Shown: positions 14,201 through 28,200, counted from the first letter of the stretch. The stretch: 64,000 nt of DNA from Petrosia ficiformis (GCA_947044365.1 OX345652.1:124001-188000), one strand, 5' to 3'. The notes: generated by a model not told the origin, from the letters alone. Numbers and translations: made by a program.

Positions 14201-17200
14201 TAACAACTGGGTTTTCCACAGGTTTCTCCCACTGCTTACGAAGGGGTGATACCTTTTCTTGTTTCTTTTCTGTAAGTTGTAATTGCTTTTGTTGTAAAGC
14301 TCTTTCTCTTTGCTTTTGTTCAACTTTTTGTCTCATTTTTTCAGCCTCATGTTCAGTCTGAGCCTGTGGAATGAGAATCAGACTTCTACTGAAAATAATT
14401 CATGACAAAATGACTGAAGACCAAATGAACTATACCTTTAATGCAGCCATCTTCTTTCTACGAGACTCAAGGTCGAATGGAGGGATAGGTTCGTGTTTAT
14501 GAACTGAAGGAGGTCTACTCTTTGGCTTATACACATTCACTCTGTGTTGTATCCTTCTCCTTTCTTCAAAATTCTGTTTTCTAATAGCCTCCAAACGAAC
14601 TAAATAATCCTACACACAGGAATAAATACTAATCCTCTTTTTTTAATCATAATATATTGACCAATAATATTGCAACAGCTGTAATTCAATGATTTGATTG
14701 GTCAATAATTCATAGTGATGTAAGTTTCAAAAATTTTTTTTTCTTTACCTGTTCAGGCTTGTTTTTAGGAGATGTAGGAGTTCCTTTAGGAGCTGGTAAA
14801 TGTTTACCTCCAAAGAGCTGTGCATGAGCTCTCAGTTTATTATTGGCAGCTTCTCTCCTGCGAGCATGAAACTCATTTACAATTTTAGCCTTTTCACTTT
14901 GATGTTCTGTTTCTCTGATTACAATAGTGTGAAGATAACAATACAGTTTATCATACTGAAATAACTTACTTGTGTTCAGAGACAAGAATATCACAAGGCT
15001 TGCTCTCCTGAAGGAACAGAGAATAAAAGAGAGATAAGTCATAGGTGGATACAGATGGAGTCATGGAAGTCTATAGATAGAAACAGCAGAACATGTAGAC
15101 AAAGATTAACCTACCTCTTTGAAAGGATCTTTGTCTTCTTCGATCCTTCCTGATAACGACTGTTGCCAGTTAACAGCTGCTCTTTGCTTATCTTGCTGCA
15201 TTCTACTCAACTGCAATACATAACATACAGTACACTGTGTACTGTGTACAAATGCTTATGTGTACTGTACACATAAGCATTTGTAACAACACATAATATC
15301 TTAAACTGATGCTATATTCATGTATCTTTTGTAGACTATAATAATACATTTACAAACTTCTTGTTTCTTCATCTGTTGTTCTAATTTCATTTGTGCTTCA
15401 ATTTTTCTCTGTTTAACAATCTCCTCACGTTGTTGTTTCCCCCTCTCCATCATCTCTTTCTTCTTCACTTCAAGAGCACTGGCCTAGACAAAGAGGAAAT
15501 ATTACAACTGGTAATATTCTCAATTCTATAAATTAATCTAAAAACCAAAGGTTACCATAGAAACAGCATATCCAAACAATGATGGATCTGCTTATACATA
15601 AATATTCATCTACTCCATATATTAAAGTAAGGATTAACACCAAGTAGTGATTAGTGTGTACAAGTATAATTCATTCTCCAATATACTTACTGGATGTAGA
15701 ATATCAGGTCGAACTTTAGGCTTCAATACAACTCGTTTTCTCTCTTCTGATGGCTTCCTACCAATTAATTGAGCTCCATATACTTGTGCTGGATTGTATT
15801 TCTTACTTTCTACAACTGAAAATGATGAGAATATGACATAAACATTACAACACATACACATACATGTATACATGTACCTGGTTGCTTTGGTTGCTGAGGG
15901 GTTTGTTTAAGAGGTGGAAGAGGTCGAGGGACAGATACAGCTTTCCTCTTGTGTAAAACAGTGTGACTGAATTCCTCTGACACAATCTTCAATATAATGT
16001 ACATTAGAATAAAGCAATACAATATACACCAACTATCTTTAAATATATACATCCATCCCTCAAATACTTACAGTATGTGATAAAAACTTTTCAATTCTTC
16101 GCTGAATCAGAGGAAGTCTTAAAATACTGTTAATTGAAGGACGTTGACGAGGTGAATTCTTCAAACAGGAGTCAATCAACTGTCGTAAGTCCCTACTATA
16201 TCGTGATGGTATTGGTGGATAAGAACCTCTATATGTGTACAAATTCTATTAAGTATTGTGATACATAGAATACTAATTACCTTACAATCTTTAGTACCAG
16301 GTTTCTCATGTTTCCAGCTTCAAACTACGTGCATAATAAACAGATACCTTCTAAGAAACCTAATAACACTTTCACTTACAGCATGTTTTAAAGTAGCCAT
16401 CTCATACAACACACAACCTAATGCCCATATATCACTATAAGAGAGCATGGTAATAATATGTTTGTACTACATATATATGTACATTAATGTCAGTGGTTTA
16501 TATTTCCTTTTGTACATGCATCTCCATCAATCCATCTATTCATCCATCCATTCATCCATCCATTCATCCATCTATCCATTCATCCATCAATCCATTCATC
16601 CATCCATCCATCCATCTACCTATCTATCTATCCATCTATTTATTCATTCATTTTGCAAAAGAACAATGAAATGCTCACGGTTCCTTTAGACAACATTTAG
16701 GACTAAAAGAAACTTTATAAACCTAACAAGGATATCATCACCTAACTCTGCAACAGTATTTCAATCTATCTATTCCTCTATCCATTCATTCATTCCTACT
16801 TCACTAACCTCTTGTTATTGTACGGCCTGTTTTCACAAATCTCTGGTGACAAGTAATATGGAGTGCCGATACAGGTCCTAGCTAGTTCTATAGTGCTATT
16901 TAGAACTCTTGCAATACCAAAATCACCCAATTTAATTACACCGGTCTTCATGAGAAATACATTTTGAGATTTTATATCTCGATGAAGTATTTTACGATCA
17001 TGAACATGTTTCAATGCCAGACATAACTGGACAAACCAGTCTAGTATTTGATCTTCAGAAAATAAGTTTCCACGTTGACTGTTTATCCGTTTAAAAAGAT
17101 CACCTTTGATGTAATAATCAGGTGAAATTAAATTAATCGTTAACTAGCGCGTTTACCTCCATCACAGTAATCCATTACTATATGCAAGGATCCATTTTCT

Positions 17201-17465
17201 AAAATAATAAAGAACGAATTAACAATGATCACGTATAATCATGTATAATACCTTCAAATGATTCTTGATATGATACAATATTTGGGTGTTTCATTTGTGA
17301 AAGAACTCTAACTTCCTTTCTTGCCTCCTCTTTCCCACGTTTATCCATTTTAGAAATCTTGATCTCTTTGATGACATAATTACGGCTATCTTTCTTGCCT
17401 TTGACAAGAAGAGCTTGGCCAAATGACCCCTCCCCTATTTTACGTACTCTTATATACTCATCCAT
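11209..17465 (-). CDS. NEK1: NEK1-like NIMA-related serine/threonine kinase
   Basis: A kinase of cilia, centrosomes and the DNA damage response. It starts with [20 protein letters not shown] (ATG 17465-17463), which carries the glycine loop. [11 protein letters not shown] holds the catalytic lysine, [11 protein letters not shown] the catalytic loop (about 16975), and [10 protein letters not shown] plus [19 protein letters not shown] the activation segment. The kinase domain ends near 16080 with [11 protein letters not shown] long basic and coiled-coil middle follows (15900-14100), then a very acidic Glu/Lys/Ser region (13960-12240). The NEK1-type C-terminus lies at [17 protein letters not shown]. 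That exon splices at 11935 across a 507-bp intron to a last exon at 11427-11209, which encodes [23 protein letters not shown] and matches the human NEK1 end. A 5'UTR intron is likely at 17526-17479. Domain order makes NEK1 rather than NEK5 likely. Confidence 0.93.
12851..13102 (-). repeat. Three coding tandem repeats of 84 bp (28 residues) inside NEK1
   Basis: The string tacacctttagcctga recurs at 12851, 12935 and 13019, exactly 84 bp apart, so the frame is kept. Each unit encodes a Ser/Gln/Glu-rich peptide with the core [10 protein letters not shown] followed by QAKGVP. The two units nearest the gene's 3' side are nearly identical. A second, shorter coding repeat, [11 protein letters not shown], lies at about 13600-13680. 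These are disordered, acidic segments. Confidence 0.9.
16510..16650. repeat. (CATC)n/(ATCC)n microsatellite in a NEK1 intron
   Basis: Runs of CATC and CATT tetramers lie between the kinase-domain exons. The open frames across it (for example 16447-16689) encode only Ser/Ile/His/Pro repeats and are not genes. Confidence 0.9.
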
Positions 17466-17831
17466 TCTTGACAATTCTGTGATAAAATAGCAGATCAAAA
17501 TAGTGTTTTAGAAAATGAATACTCACCTTCAATCAAAAATTGGCGGGAAAATACTTATTTATGTCATAAATAGATCTAATTAATGCCCTTTCCCACCCAT
17601 GTTGTGCGGTATCCCTCAGCCCCACCCACTATTAAGCGTAAATAAATACTTGGCGCATGTATATATATATGTGATTGCAGTATGTAACTGAACTATATGA
17701 AGATTAGTGCAGTCCTTTTATTTCCAACTGCAATACATACCTTAAAGGTTATCTCTTCGTGTAACGTCTGGCCCACGAAACTACTACCTATCTTCTGGAG
17801 GACTTAGATTGCAGTGTTCTATATATAAGAA
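17466..17831. promoter_or_regulatory. Shared NEK1 / cyclin promoter with an E2F-type site
   Basis: The two divergent start codons are 366 bp apart. At 17540-17550 the plus strand reads TTGGCGGGAAA, a textbook E2F element, lying just upstream of the predicted NEK1 5'UTR intron donor at 17526. A second partial match, TTGGCGC, occurs near 17652. A TATATATAT run lies near 17660. E2F control fits genes that act in the cell cycle; this is inferred from sequence only. Confidence 0.65.
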
Positions 17832-19941
17832 ATGTCATCCAAGTCTTACGGAGAAGAACTTTCTCGACTCAAAATTGCCCTTGAAGAGGAATTAAAAAGC
17901 ACATCTCATATTATAATGCATGCAGAGGTGAGATCATATTGTATACTGAGTTTTATATTGTCAATCAATATTACATTCTGCATGTGTGTAATATCTTGTA
18001 GATTTAGTAATACTGCATCTATTACTATTCATATTTAGGATCAAAGATCATCAGAGTTTGCTACAGCAGGTGAAAGAGATAGAATGGTTTGTTGGCTCCA
18101 CATGTTAACAAAAGATTTGAGGTTTCATTTAGAAGTATTCTATCGAGCAACTTCACTACTAGATGCATTTCTCTCTACTGTTAAGGTTTGTTCAATAATG
18201 TCCTGTCAATGAAAGGGAAAGGTTCTCTGCCTTAATTTGTAAATTAATTCACTGTACATGCTGAAAGGTGCAATGTAATTGATCACAAAGTGGGTGGATA
18301 ATTTATATGCCCATATATGGTAATTGTCAATACAATATTTTGTATCACACTTTCCAACTGTGGACAAAAGAATTACTGGAATTTATTAATCTGTTTTATA
18401 TTTCAAAAAAATACCCTGATTGCTGAGTGAATACAGTCATTAAAGTCATTAGATACACATCATATAAATATAATATGCTATACAAACACATCAAAGGCTT
18501 TATAATATGAAGACTGCAGTGATTTATCAGCACCTACCACAAAGCAATCATAAGGATATTTTTGCCCACATATCTTGCTTTGTTTTGTTGTTTTTCTTTC
18601 TATTAATAAACACACATAGCTCGCTAACAAAAATGTGCGATACGAGTACAATTAGAGTGAAATTGTAATGAAATTAGATATGGACTATGAGATGCTTTAA
18701 AATTCTAATTATTTTGTTCATATTGTATTATGCCCATGAAATAACACCTTTTCTAGTAATCTCACTTTGTATTTAATGGTGTTTTGTATGTTAACACTGT
18801 TACAAAACATTATTCTAGTAAGTAAACACTTTTCTTTATTGCAGGTCAGACATAGGTATGTGCAATGCGTGACTGCAACGTGTTTCTACATCGCTGCTAA
18901 ACTAGAAGAGGATCCTGAGGTTTGTATAAAATTGAAAATCTGCTTAGATTTTATTTCTCACACACTGTACTATTATCGGTCTGTCTAAACAAGATCTAAT
19001 TGTTTTTAACAAAACACAAATACACACATTATATTGACTATATCTCAAGTTGTGGGTAGCACACATAAACAAGGTGTGCTAACAATTTCTCCACATGCAT
19101 CCACATTATATATGCACATACATATATATACACACTTTTACATACGTACATTGTTCTTTATTCAGTCTGTGGTGACTCTTCTGGACATTCTCATTGATAA
19201 ATATGGTTGTGAATGTTCAAGAAGAGATATTCAGAGAATGGAACTTATTATCATGCAGAAACTGGAATTTCATTTGAGTAGACCTACCATTGAAGATTTT
19301 ATCAGAAGTGTATGTATATAATAATTATGATAAATGATTTATACCTCTTTATTTGCAGTTTCATTCTTTGGCATTATCAAGTAATCTCTTTCGTTTACCA
19401 ATCAATCTATCAGTTGATCGTCATCTTAATCACTTGTTTAAATGTGCTCAGCATGTCATATGTAGTCATCAGTTAATGAAACACAAGGTATATAACACAT
19501 ACACACATTCATGACAGTACATACATTATTCGTCTCTACAGCCTTCAATGTTGGCCCTAGCTGTACTGGGATGTGACCTTAAACTACTGGAATGTGATTG
19601 GCTATCAACCATACTGTCACTTCAAACACTTTCACAAGTAAGCTGTTATTTATTTGTTTCAGATCACATAATGCTATCCTTTACAGGTTCGCGGAGGAGA
19701 ACTCTCAGTTTGTTATGAAGCAGTCGCTGCTAAGTATCCAGAAATAGTTGCTCAGTATCCTCTCCCTTTGTCACCAATTCCCTTGAAACCTCCAAGACAA
19801 AAATGGCGCAAAGTTGTAATGACTGTTCCTTCACAATCAGTAGAAGAAAAGACAGGATCAACAGAAAAGAATTGTGACGATACAAGACACACAGAGTTGA
19901 CATCATCTTTGTGTAGAACCATTAACATTGCTATAGTTTGA
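17832..19941 (+). CDS. Cyclin of the cyclin I / cyclin G group
   Basis: Seven exons: 17832-17927, 18039-18185, 18845-18919, 19166-19309, 19359-19487, 19542-19637 and 19687-19941, with the frame kept across each junction. The joined protein is about 280 residues. The cyclin box contains DRMVCWLHMLTKDL, FYRATSLLDAFLSTVK and CFYIAAKLEEDPE, then RRDIQRMELIIMQKLEF and IEDFIRSFHSLALSS. The order and wording follow vertebrate CCNI and CCNG1/2 (for example LRMERIIL and FHAIAVS) better than cyclins A, B, D or E. The C-terminal tail, about 70 residues, is not recognisable. Such cyclins are linked to CDK5 or to p53-response control in vertebrates; the role here is unknown. It shares a promoter with NEK1. 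Which of I or G is closest is not settled. Confidence 0.85.
18186..18844 (+). other. Long intron 2 of the cyclin gene, no feature seen
   Basis: A 659-bp AT-rich intron, much longer than its neighbours. No ORF, RNA gene or repeat could be supported in it. Confidence 0.6.
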
Positions 19942-20089
19942 CTTATAAATCAACTGTATGTAAATACTTTGCACACCTCACTGGTTATATTCAACACTTA
20001 ACAACAGAAAGACAAACCTGTCTTTTTAACTTAAAATGTAAAGTATATGTATTCTGAAGTATGTGTATCATGATCAATTATAATGGAAT

Positions 20090-21411
20090 TTATTTACAGT
20101 ATCTATCTGCCTTCATCTTCTCTCTCCTGAAAACAATAAGACATCATGACATTCATGTGACAGCCATATGATCTCACCTGTCTAGTAATGCTTCGTGTAA
20201 TTTTCCATGCTGTTTTGCAGTTTCTAAATTTCTTTTGTTGTCTGTTGAAACACGTAATTTATGATCTGAAAAACTCTGGAATTTTTTGCTGTAGCAATCA
20301 AACTTGAATAATTTGTATTAAAAGTGTTTACAACTCACACAAAATCTGTCTCAAATGATTCTAAATTATTCGTAGCTTCTTCTTCTTCTAGCTCGTATTG
20401 TGTTTTAGCTTTCTTTGTCAATGGCACATCTGTTCGTAACTATAGAGTTGAAGAGTACTAATAGTTGATGATTAGAGTTCCGATTCTCTTACTGTCATTA
20501 TCTCTTTCTCTTTAGCCTTTTCACTGATTGCCATGACTTCGTTATCTGTAGTTACCGTAAGAAACCGATGAGTAGAACCACAGAGAGCAAATTTACCCTG
20601 ATTGAAAAACAAATGTTAATATGAAAACAAATATATAAAACAATAACCTCTTCAAACACTGGTTCCCATTGTTCACGTAACCCAATGGCCTCTGCTCGTC
20701 CAATTACCTCACCTGAGGTGTTCACTCCAAGGTATCTTGAGTACCCTGACTTGATTGCCACTTTGGTCTCTGAAAGTTGTACAATAGTGAATATCTCTGT
20801 TGGATCAGGGCCTTCCTCTGGGAGGTATTGTTTAATTAATACAATCAAGTTATGAACAATGATAATAACAGTGTTAATACCTTCAGTTCTGGGATCTCCA
20901 ATAGTAAAATATCCATTGTCCTGTTTGGTAGTTAGAGAATTGTCATATAATTCATATATCCAAACATTTGTACATATATAATTACATAGAACTATATATC
21001 TATGTATATTCGTACATATACATGCACATACATACATATATACACACATATGTACATACAAATGTACAGCATTCAAATTATATCACATAGTTATATACAT
21101 ATACGTACATACCAGTGCTTGTAAATATCCTCCAGAAAACATTTCAAATATTGCTCTCTCTTTCATTTCGTCAACAGATCGTATCTTCCTCCAACATCCT
21201 GTTAAATACATGTATACATACACTATCTAAATTGAAATCAACATCCCAAAGTAATAATGACATTGCTCACACCATGTTTAACAGCTCCTTCTTCTTTCAT
21301 CCATTCTTCAATGTCAGGTTCTTTTTTTCTTTTTGTTCTTCTCTTTTTATGTAGATTGCTACCACCTTTTAGTTTCAAATGACCACCTCTAACTGCTTTA
21401 TACTCCGCCAT
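20090..21411 (-). CDS. FRG1: FRG1 orthologue (FSHD region gene 1, actin/RNA-associated protein)
   Basis: Starts with MAEYKAVRGGHLKLKGG (ATG 21411-21409), close to the human FRG1 N-terminus, followed by a Lys/Arg-rich nuclear or nucleolar targeting stretch (KKRRTKRKKE). The fascin-like beta-trefoil appears as QDNGYFTIGDP, FTIVQLSETKVAIKSGYSRYLGV and RAEAIGLREQWEPVFEE; GREQWEP is the family hallmark. The C-terminus reads HEALLDRR and ends KADRYCK, identical to human at the last seven residues, with TAA at 20092-20090. About eight exons. FRG1 is linked to pre-mRNA splicing, nucleoli and actin bundling. It converges with the cyclin gene; only 148 bp separate their stop codons. Confidence 0.95.
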
Positions 21412-21589
21412 GTTTTTGGCTATGAATATCATTGGAATTATAAAATAATTTTGTATGGTCATATATACTTTTTAATTAAGTAGAGTCATTATTATATACA
21501 CCATTACATGTAGCTGTGTAGCTATGTAATAGTGTACGTGATAATGAAAGGAATGAGACACTAAATATGATGCTTTATTTGGGAGAACA

Positions 21590-22165
21590 TTTTTGTTTAA
21601 TTAGAGTATATATGGTATTACTCGATGTCATATGGAAGTAATGTCTCCAGAATAGTCTTCTGGACATGTTTTACTTAATATTTTACTCGTCAATGACTGA
21701 TTATCACCTAGGAATCATGTTAGTAGTTCATGAGGCATGATTTGGATGAATAAATGACATTTTGTTTAATTAGAGTATATATGGTTTTACTCGATGTCAT
21801 ATGGAAGTAATGTCTCCAGAATAGTCTTCTACACATCTTTTACTTAACATTTACAAAATAATTCACTCGTCAATGACTGATTATCACCTAGGAATCATGT
21901 TAGTAGTTCATGAGGCATGATTCAGATGAATAAATGACATTTTTGTTTAATTAGAGTATATATGGTATTACTCGATGTCATATGGAAGTAATGTCTCCAG
22001 AATAGTCTTCTAGACATGTTTTCATTAATATTTATGAAATAATTCACTCGTCAATAACTGATTATCACCTAGGAATCATGTTAGTAGTTCATGAGGCATG
22101 ATTCGGATGAATAAATGACATATTTGAGTATATATGGTATTACTCGAGGTAGAAGTGTTTTGTAG
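21590..22165. repeat. Second cluster of the ~180-bp satellite, three to four units
   Basis: The same unit as at 9187-10980, in the same orientation, with GAGTATATATGG near 21604, 21773, 21954 and 22125. It lies between the FRG1 start and the CBP 3' end, about 11 kb from the first array. The last unit is truncated. Interval 21412-21589 is the probable FRG1 promoter and shows no clear motif. Confidence 0.93.
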
Positions 22166-22935
22166 ACATGATTCAATTTATACTTATCATGTTAATAACC
22201 TGGTAATATAATCATGTTAGCTATTAATTCTGGCATTTTTTCTTATTAGAAGGTTGCTGATACTGACGTACATATGTATCCTTTGAAACCTTAGAACAAT
22301 CATTAATCAGACATTACATGTTTTTGATAATAGTAAAATTACTGCTATCAAGGATACGTTGATTCAACTAATCCAGGTGTGTATGGAAGCATAAGCACAG
22401 TAGGGTCAAGCTAACCCACATACAGGTACATGTACAGGTGTATAAGGACAGTAAAGTACAAAATTGATGAAATCACAAATTTTAACTGCTTTTAAAAGAA
22501 CAGTACATAATATTATTTTCCATACAAAAGACAATTTTTAAAGGGAAAAATGTTAAGTATTTAATTGACAATAACAAACATACAGAAATAATTATTAAGG
22601 CTGCATGAAATAATAAAACAATTATATGTATACATGAATATATAATTAATTGAAATAAAGAAATATTATAAGTTCTGAGAAACATAATACACATTAAATA
22701 AACTAAATGTTGTTAAGTGTTCGTTCACATACCAATAAACACAAGATAACAAACATAACATAAACAAAAACTGTAAACAAATTTCATCTGTGTGACTGTT
22801 ACTGCAAAGACCAAAACAAGGTGTGTCTTAGTTTCCGGTAATTCTTATAATATATGGCACCAAAAAATACTTTAAAGCTTTTGAAAAAATGTTGAAAGAG
22901 ATGAGCGAGATAGATAGATAGAGGGAGATATTTTG
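22166..22935 (-). other. Region downstream of CBP; probable 3' untranslated region
   Basis: AT-rich sequence without a supported gene, lying directly after the CBP stop on the minus strand. Several AATAAA-type signals for minus-strand transcripts (TTTATT on plus) occur. The short ORF at 22482-22694 shows only hydrophobic low-complexity sequence and is not credible. Confidence 0.5.
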
Positions 22936-25196
22936 TTACGATGTAGATTCAGAGTTATAAAACGTTCTTGAAGACAAACTGTAAGCAAGATTCTGTTGAG
23001 AATTACTATTATTAGTGTTAGAACCAAATTGATAAGGATTACCCATGAGATTAGGATCAGTTACTCCCATGGTATGATCCATTTGTGGTCTATATTGTGT
23101 TATTGGAATTTGTCTAACTGGATTCATTATCATTTGTCCAGTACCCATACCACTTGGAACCATATGACGTCCCATTGGATTCACAGCTTGTTGAGGTGTC
23201 ATCATAGCCTGGGGATATCCAGGACCTGGAACTAAACGTGGTCTAATATGATACTGAGGTGGAGGACCAATTACAGCTGATGGATGCGGTCCTGGGTGCC
23301 CTCCATATGGTTGATTATAGTATGTATGTGAGGCCATTGGACGTGTTAACATATGAGCAATACGAGGCTGTTGGTGAGTAGGACCACCCATGTGGCTTGG
23401 ATTATACATAGGTGAAGGTGATGGTACACGTTGAGGACCTATCATCCCCATATATTGCTGAGGTTGGTGATATACTTGATTTGGCATTCCCATATTTGAG
23501 GGAAGACCTGTTGGAGCTGGTCGTGGTTGATGAATGCCAATATTACCTTGTGTATTCATGTACCCTTGCTGCATATGAGGGGAAGGAGTATACATAAGTG
23601 AATTTGAAAACTCTTGTTGCAGTTGTATGGCATCACTGTCCTTTTTGTGCTTTCGTAACATTTCAACAACTCTAGGAACGAGGCCTGGATGATTACGCAA
23701 ATAATCCTTAGCTCGAAATTTCTCATGTGGATTAATGCTAATAAGAGCATCCCAAAGTTTTTGCATGTTAATTTCTAGTTGTTGTTCTGCTGTAGGCTGG
23801 AGTACAACATTAGGAGCACTGACTTCAGATTTAGGTATTGGAGTACTGGGATGAAAAGGTGTGGCTGGATTAGCAGGGCTTGGTGGAATTGTATTGGTTG
23901 TTAGTTTTGGTGTGGAAACCATTCCATCTCCTGGAGTATGAGGATTTGGAGAACCTACTGCCTTACCAGGCGTGTGAGGTATTTGCCGAGGAGTAGTAGG
24001 AGAAGGAGCTGGTTTGTTCCCTTCTCCTAAGCCTGAAGGTGATGTTGTGATGTTACGTTGCATTTTTGCCATTCTCCGTCGGGCTAGTTGGTAATTATCT
24101 GTTTGTTGCCTCTGTCGACGTTCTCTCATTTTCTGCTTGAGATTAGCACATATAGGCACTGGACACTTAGTCTCCTTACACTCGTGAGCATGACTAGCAC
24201 ACAATCTAACAAAGAAATTGCATGCTGTACATTTCCCTGTTGACCTTTGCTTGCAATCTCTTGCATGACGTAACAACTGCTTCATTTTTATGCAAAATGG
24301 TTTTGAGCATGTTGGGTCTCGACAGGCACAAGCATGTATTAAATACTCGTTTCTTCGTTTCATGAGCTGATTTCGAGCCTCAGCAGTATTTGAAGTAGTG
24401 GATTCTTCAGGACCCATGTCAAATCCTAGTTTCTCTAAGGGATGCTCATGAGTGGTTTTGGTGTAACAAGACTGACAAAGATCGTAATCCTATTAAAAAT
24501 GAGTTTACAATTTTAATAAAGATTTGTTTACATAAACACTCAACAATTATGACAATACAAACCTCTTTATATAATAATTAAACTCAACAGGAGTCCACTG
24601 AGGCAAAGTATATAACAAATGGATATATAGATTCCTCACTAATGGATATGTCACTACAGCTTAGAGCTCAATAATATTTATTATGCTATAGTAACCCTAA
24701 TCTGACCAATCAGATTGCAGTACTTGCTTATTACCCAGATGTACACAAGTAACTATGGTTAAGTTAAAATACCTCATTTGTTATTCCTAAACAAACTATT
24801 AATGGATATATTGCTTATTCCTATGGTCCTGTCATAGCTTATTATACTTACTCCGCATTCTTTACAGTGCCATCTCATTTCAATATCTGCATTACAACTA
24901 TTACATGAATATACAAAACGATCTCCTCCTTGATTATGAAGCTCATACAACATTGATAACGAAGAGTATTTAGCTCTTCGTAGTGAGGAAAATTCCCAAT
25001 GTTTCTCTCTTGCTAGATTCAGAAAGGCATCTCTTCCATCCATTAGATCACAAGTGATAAGTGAATCAGGATCAGTTGTTGCAGGGAGAGGAGAAGAAGA
25101 TGGAGGATGTAAAAGAACAACAAAAAATACCTAAAAAAGAAGTATTGGACTTGATTACAACACTTTATTTAGCTACCTAATATCTGTTACTGTACA

Positions 25197-25230
<34 letters not shown>

Positions 25231-28200
25231 CATTATAATTGACCTCTTTGTGTTTATCCATTGTCTGGTATATTTTTTGAGAAAGGTCATCACCAGTCAC
25301 TAGTAATGTGGTCTTTTTACTACTTCGACCAGACCCAGCTTTCTTACTACCTTTCTTATTAGTACCTCTTTTACCAACTTTCTTTGATCCTACTCGTTGT
25401 TGCTGTTAATAAAGAGATACATAATAAGTATACACATGCATGCATACACACATATACACATGTATATATATATATATACATACATACAGTATATGTAGTT
25501 ACACACTCACATCAACATTAGCCACAGATGCTTTTCTTTCTTCCTCTTCTTGATCAATTTCCTTTATTGTCTCTTCTATCACATTAGGCCAGAAATCACC
25601 CTCAAAATATGGAATCTCTGTTACTGCGGTGATCTCTTCATCAGTACAGTGGGCAAAAATGTCTTTAAATTCATTGATGACTTGTTGTGCTTTCCCTCTC
25701 TCGAGCATGTTACGATACCATTCCACAAGACGTTTGGGTTTTGGAATTTTCTGTTCAATGGGATGACAGTGAAATATGTAATCATCTCCTTCTCCAGGAG
25801 GACATGCCCATATATGGGCTGTCTGGAAACTATATGAGAGAGAGAAAGATGTTTAAAAACAGTTCAACAGCTATTTCATAAATGGAAGTACAAGTAATAT
25901 AAATTACAACTTCCAAAACAATTATAATTATGAATGATAGCATTAATACACACTTCACTACAAAAATGGTCAATTCATTACATTTTTAGAACTTACCCAT
26001 TCATTTTACAAAATTCTAAATATCCTATAAGAATCTCATGATAAACTACAGTGCGATATTGTTTAGGTCGAAAGAAATGAACACTGTCCAGATATGAGAT
26101 GTAGACACGTCTGAGTGAAGAAAGGGTTAATAATTAAGTGAAGGGGTTAATTTGTCTTAAAAGGTAGTATGAGTATTAATACAGAAAAGGAATTAATCTG
26201 TTTACGAAACATCATTCCCATTTTTTATATATGAAAAGATATTGATATCACAGTGATGTACTACCTTGTATTGGGTGCAGGTGAGTCTGATCCATACTCT
26301 TGTACGTGCATACCAAAGAAACACACTTCAATACCATCTATCTCTTCAAAAACAAACAATGCTTTTGTACGATAAGGAAATTGGGTGGGAAATGAAGAGA
26401 ATCTATCTCTCATACCTGTACAGGAGAAATAACAATATATTTACATGTACATATATATACATGTACATGATGTATTTGTAATAGTGTATGCATATCCACT
26501 CTTATACATCACTGTACATACTATACATACCTGGTCTAGTGTCTAATACTTTGTTACACGATGATACAACTCTAATAGTAACCTCTCCTGCATCACATCC
26601 TGCGTTTCTCAAAAAGGAGTTCACCTTCTCCTCAAGAAAATTACCAAGTTTAGTAGTAGGTAGTCCTAATAACAGAATATACATGTACATAACACATATG
26701 ATATATATTCTCCTTAAGTGTTCTCACTTTTAGCTGTGAATTTACTTTCTCTCCTAACATTTTTCAGTTCTCTAAGACATCCATCACATTGATACCCCTC
26801 CGGCCATATGGATTCATGATATAACACACATATCTTGTGAAACTGTCTCTTACAATGTATGCACTCTACAAATCTATATCACATGACAGATCATGTGATC
26901 AATGGTTTTATAATGTGACAGTCATACTCACGGTTCATGTCCAACATGATCATTCTTCTGCTCCTTGAAAGCTTGCTTAGGTATTGCCTGCAGAGAACTG
27001 GAATCATCGCCAATAGTAACGGAGTCTCCAGGAATTTCTGAGAAACACTTCGTACAATAGACATATCGACTGAAATAGATAATTAATATGTTAGTTGAAT
27101 TATGAAACTTCTAACAATCATACACACATGTACATGTAAAGTACATAACTCTATCCACACAAACACAATTCTATGTGATATTACATGTATATACATGTAC
27201 ACGTATACATATGTACATGTATGTGGACACTAACTTGTTCTGATATCCATAGTACGAGGATTCTCGAGGAATTGGACACAATTTAAAATAACAGTAGAGA
27301 ACTTGAGGATGAAATACATACTACAAAAGAAACAAATTGTTTAAAAATATACATGTACATGCAAGTTCGTCTGTCACATGATAGATCATATGACCATCCA
27401 CTCACTCTCTGTCCACAACAGTAACCAAGAGCTCTAAAACCTTCGTCTACAACCTCTTCAAATACTTCTGCTAATTTGGAACAGTATTTGTAAACTCTAG
27501 ATGTCTTCTTGTTGTATACCCATGCATTATCAAACATTAACCACATGTCATTGCAGAACTAGATGAAGAGAGGTAAGATACAATGATTAGATCAACTACA
27601 TGTACATGTACATGTATGTAGATATCTATACCTGCCAAGGAGTAGCATATTCTCCATTAGATAGTTTGGCATCAATAGCTGATAAATCAATAGGATTTCT
27701 AATGATCTGAAAATAGTCCTGTAGGAATAAAACAATAACAGTGTGATCAAGTAACATGTACATGTACTGGTATCTAAATGTACATGTACTGGTATCTAAA
27801 TGTACATGTACATGTACTGGTATCTAAATGTACTGTACATGTACATGTATATTATGAACATACTGGTATTCCTAATGCATCAGGATCAACAGGTTGACGA
27901 AATGGATAAGCTTCCTCTAGTGACCGCACGGCATGAAATACAGGTCTCATTGCTCCCTCAATTTCTTCAGCTGTAAATACCTAGAAGAACAGAAGAAGTC
28001 ATATACTGTACTACATGTACATGTACACGTATAGTTTGCCTTACCTTCACTAAAGAAGAGTCAACTTTCATTTTGTTACTTCCTTTTCTTGGCACAGATT
28101 CAATTGGAGTGGGAGGAGGCATTGCATGTGTGGGTGTTAAGTGTGATTTTGGCGTCAATGAAGGAGGAGTTTCAGAAATACTTTCCCTTTTTATAGAACT

